The notes beneath the pieces are model-generated. The model was given only the letters and a program-made list of their open reading frames with translations, searched no databases and was not told where the DNA came from. The position numbers and the translations under genes were made by a program. Positions 50,274 through 59,005 of a stretch of DNA of 64,000 nucleotides are shown here, in pieces. How positions within the stretch are numbered: position 1 is the stretch's first letter; every line of letters starts with the position of its first letter. The DNA is taken from positions 558,001 through 622,000 of the forward strand of contig NZ_SLYA01000003.1 of the NCBI RefSeq assembly GCF_004340965.1, given 5' to 3'. This DNA comes from Sphingomonas sp. PP-CE-1A-559. Its GTDB lineage: Bacteria; Pseudomonadota; Alphaproteobacteria; Sphingomonadales; Sphingomonadaceae.

Positions 50274-51062
50274 TCAGTAGAGGGGCTGGGCGACGAGTGC
50301 CGCTTCGCGTGTGCACTGGGCGGTATCGGGTTTCGGCGCGCCGCCGGTCTGTCGGAGCGTCGCGATCTCCTGTCCGGCCGCAGCGAGATCGGCGGTGAAG
50401 GCCGGATCGCCCTGGATGGCGGTCAGCGTGGACGAGGCCGACAGCCGCCCCGCATCGACCGCGCTGGCATTGTGGACGCCGCACACGATCCGGCTTTCGC
50501 CGTACGCCCGACCGCGCGCGAGAAGCGCGGTTGCACGATCGGGCGCGATCTGCGCGAGCAAGGTCGCCATCGTCCAGCCGGCGGTCGTATGGCCCGACGG
50601 ATAATCATAGCTGTCCGCAACCTCGTCGGCGGGCTGGCAGATCGGTCCGCGGTCGATCAGGAACGGCCGCTGCCGCTTGTAGAAGGTCTTGGCGATGCCG
50701 GTCTGGCGCCCGGTGTCGAACATGGCGCGCCGCAGCAGCGCGGCGGTCCGCGGCGCATTTTCAGGCGTCATTGCGATCCCCATGGCACAACTGAAGTCGC
50801 GGAACAGGTCGGCGGGCGCGGACTTCACATCGCTCGTGGCCATCGCCCAGCGCGGACTGCCCTGCAAAGCCCGCGTCGCCTTGAAGATCGCGCGGTCGGC
50901 GATACCGCGAGGATCGGTCGACTTCGGCGCAGGCGGCAGGACGGCCAGCACATCGAACGCGTCCGGCTTTAGATACCCCGACGGCCCGAGTACCTGCTGC
51001 GCACCGGCGACCGCACCGAGGCTTGCAAGCGTGACGGCGAGGATAAGCGGCAAACGGGTCAT
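50274..51062 (-). CDS. PAP2-family acid phosphatase, class A type
   Basis: 262 residues with a signal peptide (MTRLPLILAVTLASLGAVAG). The three phosphatase motifs are KTFYKRQRPF (Lys-x6-Arg-Pro), the YPSGHTTAG block, and ESRIVCGVHNASAVDAGRLS. In the last, the Asp expected four residues after His is an Ala, though an Asp occurs two places on. Such enzymes hydrolyse organic phosphomonoesters in the periplasm. First gene of the operon with phoD. The variation may be a feature of this subgroup. Confidence 0.83.
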   Translation of the reverse strand: MTRLPLILAVTLASLGAVAGAQQVLGPSGYLKPDAFDVLAVLPPAPKSTDPRGIADRAIFKATRALQGSPRWAMATSDVKSAPADLFRDFSCAMGIAMTPENAPRTAALLRRAMFDTGRQTGIAKTFYKRQRPFLIDRGPICQPADEVADSYDYPSGHTTAGWTMATLLAQIAPDRATALLARGRAYGESRIVCGVHNASAVDAGRLSASSTLTAIQGDPAFTADLAAAGQEIATLRQTGGAPKPDTAQCTREAALVAQPLY

Positions 51063-51146
51063 GCGGTCGGCATCCTGATGGCTTGGATCATGGGAGACGT
51101 GAGAGGGTACCCACCGATCGCGTGACGATGATGGGCCGCGAATATG

Positions 51147-51788
51147 TCAGCCACGTTGCATCGCCCGCTCCCACAGCGCAGCAGTCTCCGCTGGCGGCGG
51201 ACCGTCGATCACGAACAGCAACTGCTCCTCGCCGGTACCCGCGATCGGCGGCGAACGGTGGACGATCGCCTGTTCGCCGGCGAGGATACGGCCCTTGAAC
51301 AGGCCGACCGCACCGAGAGCGAGCGATCGCAGTGTCTCGACCGCCGGCGCATCGGCGGTCTCTGCCGACCGTTCGATCCACTGCGTCCCCGACCCGCGAT
51401 AGGTGCAGATCAGCCGGACGGACACGTAATCCGCGTGCCAGCGTTTGCAGGCGTCGCTCACCACGCGCTCCAGCCGGATCACGACGTGCGACAGGTTCAT
51501 GATCGCAGCGAAGGACTGAGCCAACGCAGCGATGTCCGCGGCGATGTCCGCATGCCAGGCGGCGGGCGGCTGCTGCGCGAACGCATCGATCAGTGCGGCA
51601 TGCGCGCGATCGACCGTTGCCGTCATCTGGATCGTGCCGAAACCGTCCAGCGATGCGACCGACGGCATCGAAGGGCGCTCCCAGATCGCGAGATTCACGT
51701 CGGGGTCGAGGATCGCCGCGAAAGCCTCGACGGTCCGCGCGCGGTGAACGTGCGATCGGACTGGCGCGAGTATCGTTGCGCCGTTCAT
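51147..51788 (-). CDS. DUF1826 family protein
   Basis: 213 residues. The N-terminal LAIWERPSMP segment and the later VVIRLERVVSDACKRWHADY (with Cys and His) and VRLICTYRGSGTQWIER are typical of DUF1826. These genes are regularly found next to zinc GTPase genes and are thought to belong to zinc starvation responses. It starts with an ATG that overlaps the zigA stop (ATGA), so the two are coupled. Biochemical role unknown. Confidence 0.8.
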   Translation of the reverse strand: MNGATILAPVRSHVHRARTVEAFAAILDPDVNLAIWERPSMPSVASLDGFGTIQMTATVDRAHAALIDAFAQQPPAAWHADIAADIAALAQSFAAIMNLSHVVIRLERVVSDACKRWHADYVSVRLICTYRGSGTQWIERSAETADAPAVETLRSLALGAVGLFKGRILAGEQAIVHRSPPIAGTGEEQLLFVIDGPPPAETAALWERAMQRG

Positions 51789-53005
51789 CACGCCATCTCC
51801 CGCACGCCCCAGGCGGGGAACGGATCGGGCAGCCCCTCCCACAGCCGGGGCGTGAACGCGGCGGCGGGCACGAGGCACGCATCGAGGCGACGCCTGATCT
51901 CGGCCTCGTCCATGTCGATGCCTATGAAGACCAGTTCCTGCCGCCGGTCACCCCAGATCGGCGACCATTTCGCCGCCACCATCCGGTCCCACGTGTCGCC
52001 GCTCGGGCGCTTCGTTTCCGGTACGCATGCCCACCAGCGGCCCAGCGCCTCCGTCACCGATTGCGCTCCGGCCTGCGCGAGTTCGCCGCACCAGTCGGGG
52101 CGTGTCGCGAGCCAGAAATGTCCCTTGGCGCGGACCACACCCGGCCAGCCGCCGCGTGCGAACGCGTGGAACTTGACCGGATCGAACGGCGCGCGCGCCC
52201 GGTAGACGAAGCTCTCGACGCCGTATTCCTCGCTCTCGGGACGATGATCGGCATGGCCGTAGAGTTCCTTGGCCCAGAGCGGGTGCAGTTCCGCCTTCTC
52301 GTCGTCGAACAGGCCGGTCTCGATCACCGAGTCGAGCGGTACGTGTCCGTGGCGTGCCTCGACGATGCGCGCATCGGCGTTGAGCGACGCCACCAGCTTG
52401 CGGACGGTCGCCAGTTGCGCGGCATCGACGAGATCGGCCTTGGTGATGACGATCACGTCCGCGAACTCGATCTGCTCGACGAGCAGCCCGACCAGGCTGC
52501 GGCGATCGTCGTCGCCAAGTGCCTCGCCTCGGTCGGCAAGGAAGTCGGTGCTCGCATAGTCGCGCAGCAAATTGGCGGCGTCGACCACCGTCACCATCGT
52601 GTCGAGCCGCGCGACGTCCGACAGGCTTTCACCCTGCTCGTCCTCGAACGAGAAGGTCGCAGCGACCGGCAACGGCTCGGAGATACCGGTGCTCTCGATC
52701 ACCAGGCAGTCGAACCGCCCGGCATCGGCCAGCGCGCGCACCTCGACCAGCAGATCCTCGCGCAGCGTGCAGCAGATGCAGCCATTGGTCATCTCGATTA
52801 GCGTGTCCTCGCCGCGCGACAAGGCCGTATCGCCGCTGCGTACCAGGTCGGCGTCTATGTTCACCTCCGACATGTCGTTTACGATCACCGCCACGCGCCG
52901 ACCTTCCCGGTTGGCGAGGATGTGATTGAGGAGCGTCGTCTTGCCGGCACCCAGGAACCCGGACAGGACCGTCACCGGTAACAGCAGCTTTGCATCTTGC
53001 ACCAT
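51788..53005 (-). CDS. zigA: Zinc metallochaperone GTPase, ZigA/COG0523 family
   Basis: 405 residues. P-loop [20 protein letters not shown], switch region [15 protein letters not shown], the metal-binding Cys-x-Cys-Cys in [19 protein letters not shown], Walker [15 protein letters not shown], and the guanine-binding VIVITKADL. The C-terminal half (CobW C-terminal domain) has WACVPE and [19 protein letters not shown]. These proteins use GTP to hand zinc to client enzymes under zinc limitation. The palindrome upstream (53021-53040) supports zinc control. Forms an operon with DUF1826. Confidence 0.88.
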   Translation of the reverse strand: MVQDAKLLLPVTVLSGFLGAGKTTLLNHILANREGRRVAVIVNDMSEVNIDADLVRSGDTALSRGEDTLIEMTNGCICCTLREDLLVEVRALADAGRFDCLVIESTGISEPLPVAATFSFEDEQGESLSDVARLDTMVTVVDAANLLRDYASTDFLADRGEALGDDDRRSLVGLLVEQIEFADVIVITKADLVDAAQLATVRKLVASLNADARIVEARHGHVPLDSVIETGLFDDEKAELHPLWAKELYGHADHRPESEEYGVESFVYRARAPFDPVKFHAFARGGWPGVVRAKGHFWLATRPDWCGELAQAGAQSVTEALGRWWACVPETKRPSGDTWDRMVAAKWSPIWGDRRQELVFIGIDMDEAEIRRRLDACLVPAAAFTPRLWEGLPDPFPAWGVREMA

Positions 53006-53020
53006 CGACCAACCTCATAT

Positions 53021-53040
53021 GTTATGATATGATGTATCAT
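53021..53040. promoter_or_regulatory. Zur-like palindrome between zigA and merC-like gene
   Basis: GTTATGATATGATGTATCAT contains the palindrome ATGATA-TGATG-TATCAT (53024-53040) and overlaps a core similar to the Zur site GTTATAATATAAC (10 of 13 positions). It is only 16 bases upstream of the zigA ATG and 28 before the MerC-like start, in an A+T-rich patch. Control of both units by Zur is inferred. Confidence 0.6.
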
Positions 53041-53067
53041 TACGATGGTGATGGTGGTTGTGGCAAG

Positions 53068-53484
53068 ATGAGAACGATGCGGACGTACGGAATGGATTGG
53101 CTCGATCGTGCGGCCATGGCGGGATCGGCGGCGTGCATGGTTCACTGCCTCGCGTTGCCGCTCCTGTTGGCAGCACTACCGGCCGTGTCCGCGTTCATCG
53201 TCATACCCGAGAGCTTCCACCGCTGGGTGCTGCTGTTCGCGGCACCGATGGCGGTGATCGCACTGGTCGGCGGACGCGCGCGCCACGCGGCATCGTGGCC
53301 GCTGTTCCTTGGCGCCGCCGGGCTGGGTCTGATGACGATAGGGGCCTTCGCACTGCGGGAAGGCGGCGTCGAAATTGCCGTCACGGTGACTGGCGGCATC
53401 TTCGTGGCGCTAGCGCATGTGACCAATCTGCGGTTGCGGCATAGCTGCGGCGACCCGGATCCAATACCCGGCATACCGAGGTAA
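53068..53484 (+). CDS. MerC-domain inner membrane protein
   Basis: 138 residues, four membrane helices. MerC signature MAGSAACMVHCLALPLLLAA with a Cys-Met-Val-His-Cys metal-binding pair in the first helix, followed by FHRWVLLFAAPMAVIALVGG and GLGLMTIGAFAL. A conserved Cys-Gly-Asp near the end (RHSCGDPDP) is common in this group. MerC transports mercuric ion in mer operons, but stand-alone copies next to Zur sites are thought to move zinc. Start ambiguous: ATGs at 53029, 53068, 53077 and 53092; the first overlaps the palindrome. Confidence 0.8.
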   Translation: MRTMRTYGMDWLDRAAMAGSAACMVHCLALPLLLAALPAVSAFIVIPESFHRWVLLFAAPMAVIALVGGRARHAASWPLFLGAAGLGLMTIGAFALREGGVEIAVTVTGGIFVALAHVTNLRLRHSCGDPDPIPGIPR

Positions 53485-53612
53485 AGATCACAGGTCGTAG
53501 TTCGTGAACACCGATAGTGGCGGCAGTGCCGCGATTTCGGTCGGCTTCTCCAGCCCGCACCGATCGACATGGTTCAGGCGGGGAAGGGCGCTTCAACAGC
53601 GCAAGGTAGGTC

Positions 53613-54557
53613 TCATTGACATCCTTCAGCGGCAGTTGATCCGGTTGGACCAACGAGCGACGCGAGCCGCTGCCCGGATAGCCAAGCGGCTTCGATCCGG
53701 GGGCCGAGGAGCCAGTCGCCGCATGCACCCAGTTGTATGTCCGCATTCCAGAACGCACCGCGGTCCAGCGCGTTGGTCTTTGCATACCGCCAGCGATGCG
53801 CGCTGGTCGCTACGACGGCAGGCGACGCGGCACCGATGTGGTCGGCGAAGGCTGCGAGCAATGCCTGTTCGACGACGTCCGGCGTATCTTCGAGATGCGC
53901 GCGCGACCAGTCTGCGCTGGCCTGAAGCACCCACGCCTCCGGTCCGGTCCGCCCGGGTTTGGCCGAGTTGCGGACGGCGGATCCGATGGCCCCCAGGTCC
54001 GTCACCCGGTCGCACGCGAGCGGCACCGGACCATCGAACGCCGCCATGACGGTCCAGCAGGGATCGGACACCGCGGAGCGGGCCGCATCGGCGAGCGCAC
54101 CGTCGTGAGCCGCGATCAGGGGCGCGACCTGTTCTGCAGGTACCGCGACGATCGCCACGTCGAACCGCTCGCTGCCGATCCACCATTCGCCGTCATGCGA
54201 GACGCTGTCGATCGCCGTGCTCCATCGAACATCCAGGTCGCCCGCCATCGCGCGGACCGGCGCATTCATCGCCGGCGTCCCGACCCAGGCATCGGGCCCC
54301 GCCGGCGACCAGCGGGCGACGTGGCCCGCCTGCGCCCAACGATCGACCTGCGCGACGAAGGCGGGATCGCGCGCCGTGAGATATTGCGCGCCGTGATCGA
54401 ACGCGGCCTCGCCCAGCGGCGTGTCGATCCGGCGCGTCGACATCCTGCCGCCGGGCCCGCGACCCTTGTCGAACAGGACCGGGCGATGACCCTGGTCGCG
54501 TAGCGCATGCGCACAAGACAGGCCCGCCATTCCCGCGCCGATGATCCCAATCCGCAT
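53613..54557 (-). CDS. FAD-dependent oxidoreductase, renalase-like
   Basis: 314 residues from the ATG at 54557, which begins the FAD-binding fold: MRIGIIGAGMAGLSCAHALR, then FDKGRGPGGRMSTRR, the renalase-type second motif. AAFDHGAQYLTARDPAFVAQ and the C-terminal SGQRLASLV also fit bacterial NAD(P)/FAD proteins of this group, which oxidise damaged forms of NAD(P)H. A longer frame to 54707 is not needed. Lies downstream of the aldo/keto reductase gene with a hairpin between. Confidence 0.83.
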   Translation of the reverse strand: MRIGIIGAGMAGLSCAHALRDQGHRPVLFDKGRGPGGRMSTRRIDTPLGEAAFDHGAQYLTARDPAFVAQVDRWAQAGHVARWSPAGPDAWVGTPAMNAPVRAMAGDLDVRWSTAIDSVSHDGEWWIGSERFDVAIVAVPAEQVAPLIAAHDGALADAARSAVSDPCWTVMAAFDGPVPLACDRVTDLGAIGSAVRNSAKPGRTGPEAWVLQASADWSRAHLEDTPDVVEQALLAAFADHIGAASPAVVATSAHRWRYAKTNALDRGAFWNADIQLGACGDWLLGPRIEAAWLSGQRLASLVGPTGSTAAEGCQ

Positions 54558-54630
54558 GATACCCCCGTGCCGGCGCGCAACATCCCAGCGTGCAGCGGAC
54601 CGGACATCCTCAAACGCGAAGATTGTCGAT

Positions 54631-54674
54631 TGGAGCCGGACGGGCGCAGATTTCGTCCCACGTTGCCGGCTCCA
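54631..54674 (-). terminator. Hairpin downstream of the aldo/keto reductase gene
   Basis: TGGAGCCGG (54631-54639) and CCGGCTCCA (54666-54674) are perfectly complementary and enclose a further GGG/CCC pairing. The structure lies 10 bases past the stop of the leftward reductase gene, so it may end or attenuate that transcript. There is no T-run. Confidence 0.45.
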
Positions 54675-54684
54675 GGATGAAGCT

Positions 54685-55788
54685 TCAGCTTCGGACATCT
54701 CCGCCACCGAAGACGACCTGGTTGCGCACGGCAGGTTGGAACAGGCCGTAGAGGAACGGCAGGTTGCCGCCGCTCACCGCATCGAGCGCCGCCCGGTGTT
54801 CCGGCGGCAGGCGAAGGGCGAGTGCGGCGACATTGTCGGTCACCTGTTCGGGCCGGCTCACGCCCATCAACGTCGATGCGACCCCCGGCTGTCCGACCAC
54901 CCAGGACAGTGCGACACGTGCCGGCGTTTCGCCGATTTCGCCTGCGATGCGCTTGAGTATTTCGAGAATCTGCCAGTTGCGTTCGGTGAACAGCGTGTCG
55001 CCGAACGGATTGTCGCCGTCGAGCCGCTTGTCGTCCGCGGGCCGCGCGGTGTCGTCCGCGCCGGCCTGGTTGGGGACGCCACCCGCCCGCTTCGGACCCG
55101 CCTCGACGGTGGCACGGTCGTACTTGCCGGTCAGCAAGCCATAGGCGAGGGGGCTCCAGGGAACGAGGCCCATGCCCGCCGACCGCGCGAGCGGCAGGTG
55201 CTCGGCCTCGACCCCACGCTCGACCAGCGAGTAGAAATATTGCAGGCCGATCGGCGCCGGATGACCCTGGACGCGGGCCAGGGTGGCGAGTTCGGCGACA
55301 TACCACGCAGGCGTATTGGATATGCCCCAATAGCGGATCTTGCCCGCTGCGACGAGCGCGGTCATCGTCCGCAGCAATTCGTCGGCAGGGGTGACGCCGT
55401 CCCAGACATGCACCCAGTACAGGTCGATGAAGTCCGTCTTGAGCCGGCGGAGCGAACCCTCGACCGAGGCCATAATGTGGCGCGCGCCATTGCCGCCCGC
55501 ATGATAGCCGCGGCCGGTAGCGAACCCAGATTTCGTCGCGATGACGATCCGGTTGCGCGACGATTGCGCGGCGACGAACGCGCCGACCATCTCTTCGGAT
55601 CGGCCCCCCGCATAGACGTCGGCGGTATCCACGAAATTGCCGCCGAGATCGGTGTAGCGATCGAACACCGCGCGGCTGCCGCGCTCGTCCAACCCCCAGC
55701 GCGGCGTGCCGAAGGTCATCGTGCCGAGCGCCAGCGGGCTGACGAGCAGGCCGGAGCGGCCGAGCGGACGATAGGTGTCGAGGTTCAT
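54685..55788 (-). CDS. Aldo/keto reductase, potassium-channel beta subunit-like group
   Basis: 367 residues from the ATG at 55788. TIM-barrel with the catalytic set: NFVDTADVYAGGRSEEMVGA (Asp and Tyr), NRIVIATKSGFATG (Lys), DFIDLYWVHVWDGVTPADEL (His), and the NADPH-binding end VASTLMGVSRPEQVTDNVAA. It reduces aldehydes or ketones, substrate unknown. It is divergent from a LysR regulator with 95 bases between, the usual arrangement for a regulated reductase. Normal length for the family. Confidence 0.9.
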   Translation of the reverse strand: MNLDTYRPLGRSGLLVSPLALGTMTFGTPRWGLDERGSRAVFDRYTDLGGNFVDTADVYAGGRSEEMVGAFVAAQSSRNRIVIATKSGFATGRGYHAGGNGARHIMASVEGSLRRLKTDFIDLYWVHVWDGVTPADELLRTMTALVAAGKIRYWGISNTPAWYVAELATLARVQGHPAPIGLQYFYSLVERGVEAEHLPLARSAGMGLVPWSPLAYGLLTGKYDRATVEAGPKRAGGVPNQAGADDTARPADDKRLDGDNPFGDTLFTERNWQILEILKRIAGEIGETPARVALSWVVGQPGVASTLMGVSRPEQVTDNVAALALRLPPEHRAALDAVSGGNLPFLYGLFQPAVRNQVVFGGGDVRS

Positions 55789-55883
55789 GATGGCATCCTG
55801 CACTGTGTCGCCTCCAGATGGACGCCGGACCGCCCGAGGATTAGGTCGTCTGGGGCGCATGGGTTGCTGAAGGATGTTCACGA

Positions 55884-56771
55884 ATGGATCGCGATCTCTG
55901 GTCCGGTCTCGCGGTGTTCGAGACGATCGTCGAGGCTGGCAGTTTCGCACGGGCGGCGACGCGGCTTGGACTGTCGGCCTCTGCCTTGAGCCATGCGATG
56001 CGATCGCTGGAGACGAAACTGGGCGTTCGACTGCTCGACCGTACCACCCGGTCGCTGGCGCCGACGCCCGCAGGCGAGGAACTGCTGGCGCGGTTGAGGC
56101 CGGCGATCGCCTCGGTCGCGGGCGCGCTGGCCGATCTCGACAATGCCCGCGAACGACCGGCAGGACGGATCCGGGTCAGCGCGCACCGGGTCGCGGCGAT
56201 CTACGCCATCCTTCCGCGGCTGGCTGACTTTGCGCGCGCCTATCCCGACATCGCCGTCGAACTGGTGGTCGACGACGGGTTCGTCGACATCGTCGCGGAC
56301 CGCTTCGATTGCGGAGTCCGCCACGCGCAGAGTTTGCAAGCCGACATGATATCGGTCCGGATCAGCGCGCCGGTGCCGCTCGTCTTCGTCGCCGCCCCAT
56401 CCTATCTCGCCGGGCGTGCTGCACCGGTCGATCCCGACGATCTCTCGGCGCATCGTTGCCTGTGTTACAGGTACACGTCGTCGGGTATCGTCCACCGTTG
56501 GGAATTCGAACGGGATGGCCGGACGTTGGAGCGATCGGTCCGCGGCGACTTCACGACCAACGACATCGACGTGATGCGCGACGCCGCGGTGTCGGGGCTA
56601 GGCGTAACCTGCCTGCCGCTGCCGCACGCCGCGCTGCAACTGGCTGAAGGCAGCCTGGTCGAGGTGCTGGCCGGCTGGGCACCGACCCTGGCACCGAACC
56701 ATCTCTATTATCCTAGCCGACGCCAACCCACCGCCGCCTTCCAGGCCTTCGTGACGGCAATGCGCGCCTGA
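55884..56771 (+). CDS. LysR-family transcriptional regulator
   Basis: 295 residues. N-terminal winged helix (LAVFETIVEAGSFARAATRL, SASALSHAMRSLETKLGVRL, LDRTTRSLAPTPAG) and a periplasmic-binding-protein-like effector domain (RIRVSAHRVAAIYAILPRLA to the end). Transcribed away from the aldo/keto reductase, which is its probable target, by the general rule that LysR proteins control the divergent neighbour. The inducer is not predictable. Confidence 0.93.
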   Translation: MDRDLWSGLAVFETIVEAGSFARAATRLGLSASALSHAMRSLETKLGVRLLDRTTRSLAPTPAGEELLARLRPAIASVAGALADLDNARERPAGRIRVSAHRVAAIYAILPRLADFARAYPDIAVELVVDDGFVDIVADRFDCGVRHAQSLQADMISVRISAPVPLVFVAAPSYLAGRAAPVDPDDLSAHRCLCYRYTSSGIVHRWEFERDGRTLERSVRGDFTTNDIDVMRDAAVSGLGVTCLPLPHAALQLAEGSLVEVLAGWAPTLAPNHLYYPSRRQPTAAFQAFVTAMRA

Positions 56772-56826
56772 TCGCGCGCATGCCGAGGTCGGCTCCCGGA
56801 GCGACGCGATGTCAGATGCACGTGTA

Positions 56827-57315
56827 TCAGCGTGCGTCGATCAGGCTGTCGAGCAGGATCGGTGCGAAGTCGTGGCCATCGACGCCGACGTCGAACTGGC
56901 GCGGCATCGGTTTCAGCCGGCCGTGGCTGTGCCCGTGCAGGTTCAGCGCACCACGGTGCTGCCCGTTCCAGCTTCGGAACGGATAATGACACAGGACAAG
57001 CCGTCGGCCATCCAGCTCGATTTCCGCATAGTCGCCGACGCTCGCCCATCCGTCAGCCGCCAGCGTCGCATCCGGATCGTTATTGCCACGCAGCAAATGC
57101 TTGCTCCCGTTCAGTCGGGCGAGCAGTTCGGCGACATCCGTCGGGCGACGTGCCACGTCGCCCAGGTGCCACACCACGTCATCGGGGCCGACGACGGCGT
57201 TCCAGCGCTCGACCAACGCCGCATCCATTTCGGCGGTGTTGGCAAACGGTCGTCGCGAGATGTTGATCGTGCGATGATCGCCGAAATGCGTGTCGGCCGT
57301 GAAGAATACGCTCAT
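56827..57315 (-). CDS. Calcineurin-like metallophosphoesterase
   Basis: 162 residues. The five metal motifs are all present: MSVFFTADTHFGDHR (Asp8, His10), DDVVWHLGDVARR, HLLRGNNDPD, LCHYPFRSW and NLHGHSHGRL. Small enzymes of this group are often encoded by phages or plasmids and hydrolyse phosphomonoesters, diesters or nucleotides; the substrate cannot be told. It stands alone, convergent with the LysR gene. Confidence 0.88.
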   Translation of the reverse strand: MSVFFTADTHFGDHRTINISRRPFANTAEMDAALVERWNAVVGPDDVVWHLGDVARRPTDVAELLARLNGSKHLLRGNNDPDATLAADGWASVGDYAEIELDGRRLVLCHYPFRSWNGQHRGALNLHGHSHGRLKPMPRQFDVGVDGHDFAPILLDSLIDAR

Positions 57316-57350
57316 GAGTGCCGCGACGTCCGTTCGTCTGTCATCACGTA

Positions 57351-57375
57351 GGAACGAGCACCAGCGTCAAAGGTT
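57351..57375 (+). promoter_or_regulatory. Possible EcfG-type general stress promoter
   Basis: GGAAC (57351-57355), 17 bases, then GTT (57373-57375). This matches the alphaproteobacterial EcfG pattern GGAAC-N16/17-(C)GTT except that the base before GTT is G. It lies about 90 bases before the esterase ATG. Suggestive only. Confidence 0.35.
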
Positions 57376-57463
57376 CGGCGCGATAGCGATCCGACGCCCG
57401 ACCCTGGGCATCTTACCCGAACGTCTTACAATGCGTCGAACGTGAACTATCTCGCGGCAACGC

Positions 57464-58024
57464 ATGACGACCGACCGACCCTTGATCCTGGCAATAGGTG
57501 ACAGCCTGATTGCCGGTTACGGCCTGCAGGCTGCCGATAGTTTTCCCGCACGGTTGCAGGCAGCTCTGCAGACGGCATGTCCCGGCGCCCGCGTGGTGAA
57601 CGCCGGGGTGTCGGGCGATACCACCGCCGACGTCCTGCAGCGCCTGCCTCGCCTGTTATCCGCGCTCGACCAGCGGCCCGTACTCGCGATCGTTCAGGTG
57701 GGACCGAACGATGTCCTGCGGCAGATTCCGGTGGCGCGTACGCGGGCGAACCTCGAGCAGATCCTGCTGAGCCTGGGTAGCTGTGGCATTCCCGTGTTGC
57801 TGACCACCGTCGATCCCCCGGCGTTCATCCGTGACCGCGCTGCGGCGTATCTGGGTATCCATGCGGGGTTGGCTGCCGAGCATGGCGCGACCGTCTGGCC
57901 ATTCTTTCCCCCCGGCGTGTTGGGACATTCCGATATGGTACTGGCGGATCGGGTGCATCCCAACGCCGCGGCGATCGCAGCGGTGGTCGCGGCGATCCTG
58001 CCGACCGTGGAGCGGATGCTGTAG
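57464..58024 (+). CDS. SGNH/GDSL arylesterase, TesA-like
   Basis: 186 residues. The SGNH blocks are LILAIGDSLIAGYGLQ (Ser), NAGVSGDTTADV (Gly), VQVGPNDVLRQI (Asn), and LADRVHPNAAAI (Asp and His). TesA-type enzymes cleave thioesters and short acyl esters. No signal peptide is seen, so it may be cytoplasmic, unlike E. coli TesA. A possible stress promoter lies upstream. A second gene follows after 61 bases. Confidence 0.88.
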   Translation: MTTDRPLILAIGDSLIAGYGLQAADSFPARLQAALQTACPGARVVNAGVSGDTTADVLQRLPRLLSALDQRPVLAIVQVGPNDVLRQIPVARTRANLEQILLSLGSCGIPVLLTTVDPPAFIRDRAAAYLGIHAGLAAEHGATVWPFFPPGVLGHSDMVLADRVHPNAAAIAAVVAAILPTVERML

Positions 58025-58085
58025 TGCCCGTGTTCGAGCGCAACCACGGGCGTTCCCGGATTTCAGATTTGAGGCCGAGTGAGTC

Positions 58086-58589
58086 ATGGTGACGGAGCCC
58101 GAATGGTTGAAAGCCGCGCGCGCGAAGCTGGGCACGAAGGAAGCTGCCGGATCGGCCAACAGCGCGACGATCCTGGGTTGGGCGAAGCGGCTGGGGACGA
58201 AGGTCCTGGGGATGGTCTATAATGCCGACAGCGTCCCGTGGTGCGGGGTGTTCGTCGCCTATTGTCTTCAGGAAGACGGTATCGAGCCGGTCGCTATCGC
58301 GGTGCGCGCAACGTCATGGTCGACATGGGGCTCGTCACTGCGGCCGGAGCGGTTGGCTCCCGGCGCGGTGCTGGTGTTCGAGCGTCCGGGGGGTGGGCAT
58401 GTCGGGTTCTATGTCGGCGAAGACGCAACCGCGTATCACGTCCTCGGCGGCAACCAGGGCGATACCGTCAGCGTAGCCCGGATCGCCAAGGACCGCTGCA
58501 TCGCGCGACGATGGCCATCTGGCCGTCCCGTCATCGGCAAGCCGGTCCAGTTGGCGGCGAGGAAGCCGATCTCCACCGACGAGGCCTGA
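58086..58589 (+). CDS. TIGR02594-family peptidoglycan-hydrolase-like protein
   Basis: 167 residues. NlpC/P60-like layout with catalytic Cys in DSVPWCGVFVAYCLQ, His in GGGHVGFYVGEDAT, and a following LGGNQGDTVSVARIAK. The start EPEWLKAARAKLGTKEAAGS is typical of TIGR02594 proteins, known from phages and from some bacterial chromosomes. No signal peptide. It lies about 27 kb away from the prophage's end; see findings. Confidence 0.83.
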   Translation: MVTEPEWLKAARAKLGTKEAAGSANSATILGWAKRLGTKVLGMVYNADSVPWCGVFVAYCLQEDGIEPVAIAVRATSWSTWGSSLRPERLAPGAVLVFERPGGGHVGFYVGEDATAYHVLGGNQGDTVSVARIAKDRCIARRWPSGRPVIGKPVQLAARKPISTDEA

Positions 58590-58692
58590 TGCGTCGGGCG
58601 ACGGCCTGATACGCAACCATCTGGTCGTAACGCGACCGATGACGACGGCGGCGGCAGATCAAATCTGCACCAGCGCGCGCCGTCGCGTCAGC

Positions 58693-58911
58693 CTACCGGA
58701 TGCCGAACCCCGCCGTGCTGTTCGCGCCATCGTCGGTTCGCTCGCGACCGGCCAGGACGTTCTCGAGTTCGGCGAGTGAATGCGGCACATCGATATGCTG
58801 CGCCCCCAGGAACAGGCGTGACCCATTACCCTCGGGTACCGCGTGGGTCAGCTTGTCGATATCTACCAGCGCCTTGCCCTGCGGCAGGATCTCGATCTGA
58901 ACAAATCGCAT
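58693..58911 (-). CDS. Hypothetical protein, 72 residues
   Basis: MRFVQIEILPQGKALVDIDK is followed by LTHAVPEGNGSRLFLGAQHI, with alternating hydrophobic residues that suggest a small beta sheet. I chose the ATG at 58911, which has GGGAA six bases upstream. No family recognised. Leftward, convergent with the preceding gene. Confidence 0.5.
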   Translation of the reverse strand: MRFVQIEILPQGKALVDIDKLTHAVPEGNGSRLFLGAQHIDVPHSLAELENVLAGRERTDDGANSTAGFGIR

Positions 58912-59005
58912 GTCATTTCCCATCTTGCGTCTGACGGCTCGATTGCCACGCAGGCGATAACGCACGGCTGAACTACGCAATTTTTGTCTCTGCGTCCTCC
59001 GGCAT

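Noticed and set aside
53041-53070. GATGGTGATGGTGG as a microsatellite or His-rich leader
   Set aside because: Too short for a repeat element; it may simply be leader sequence before the MerC-like start.
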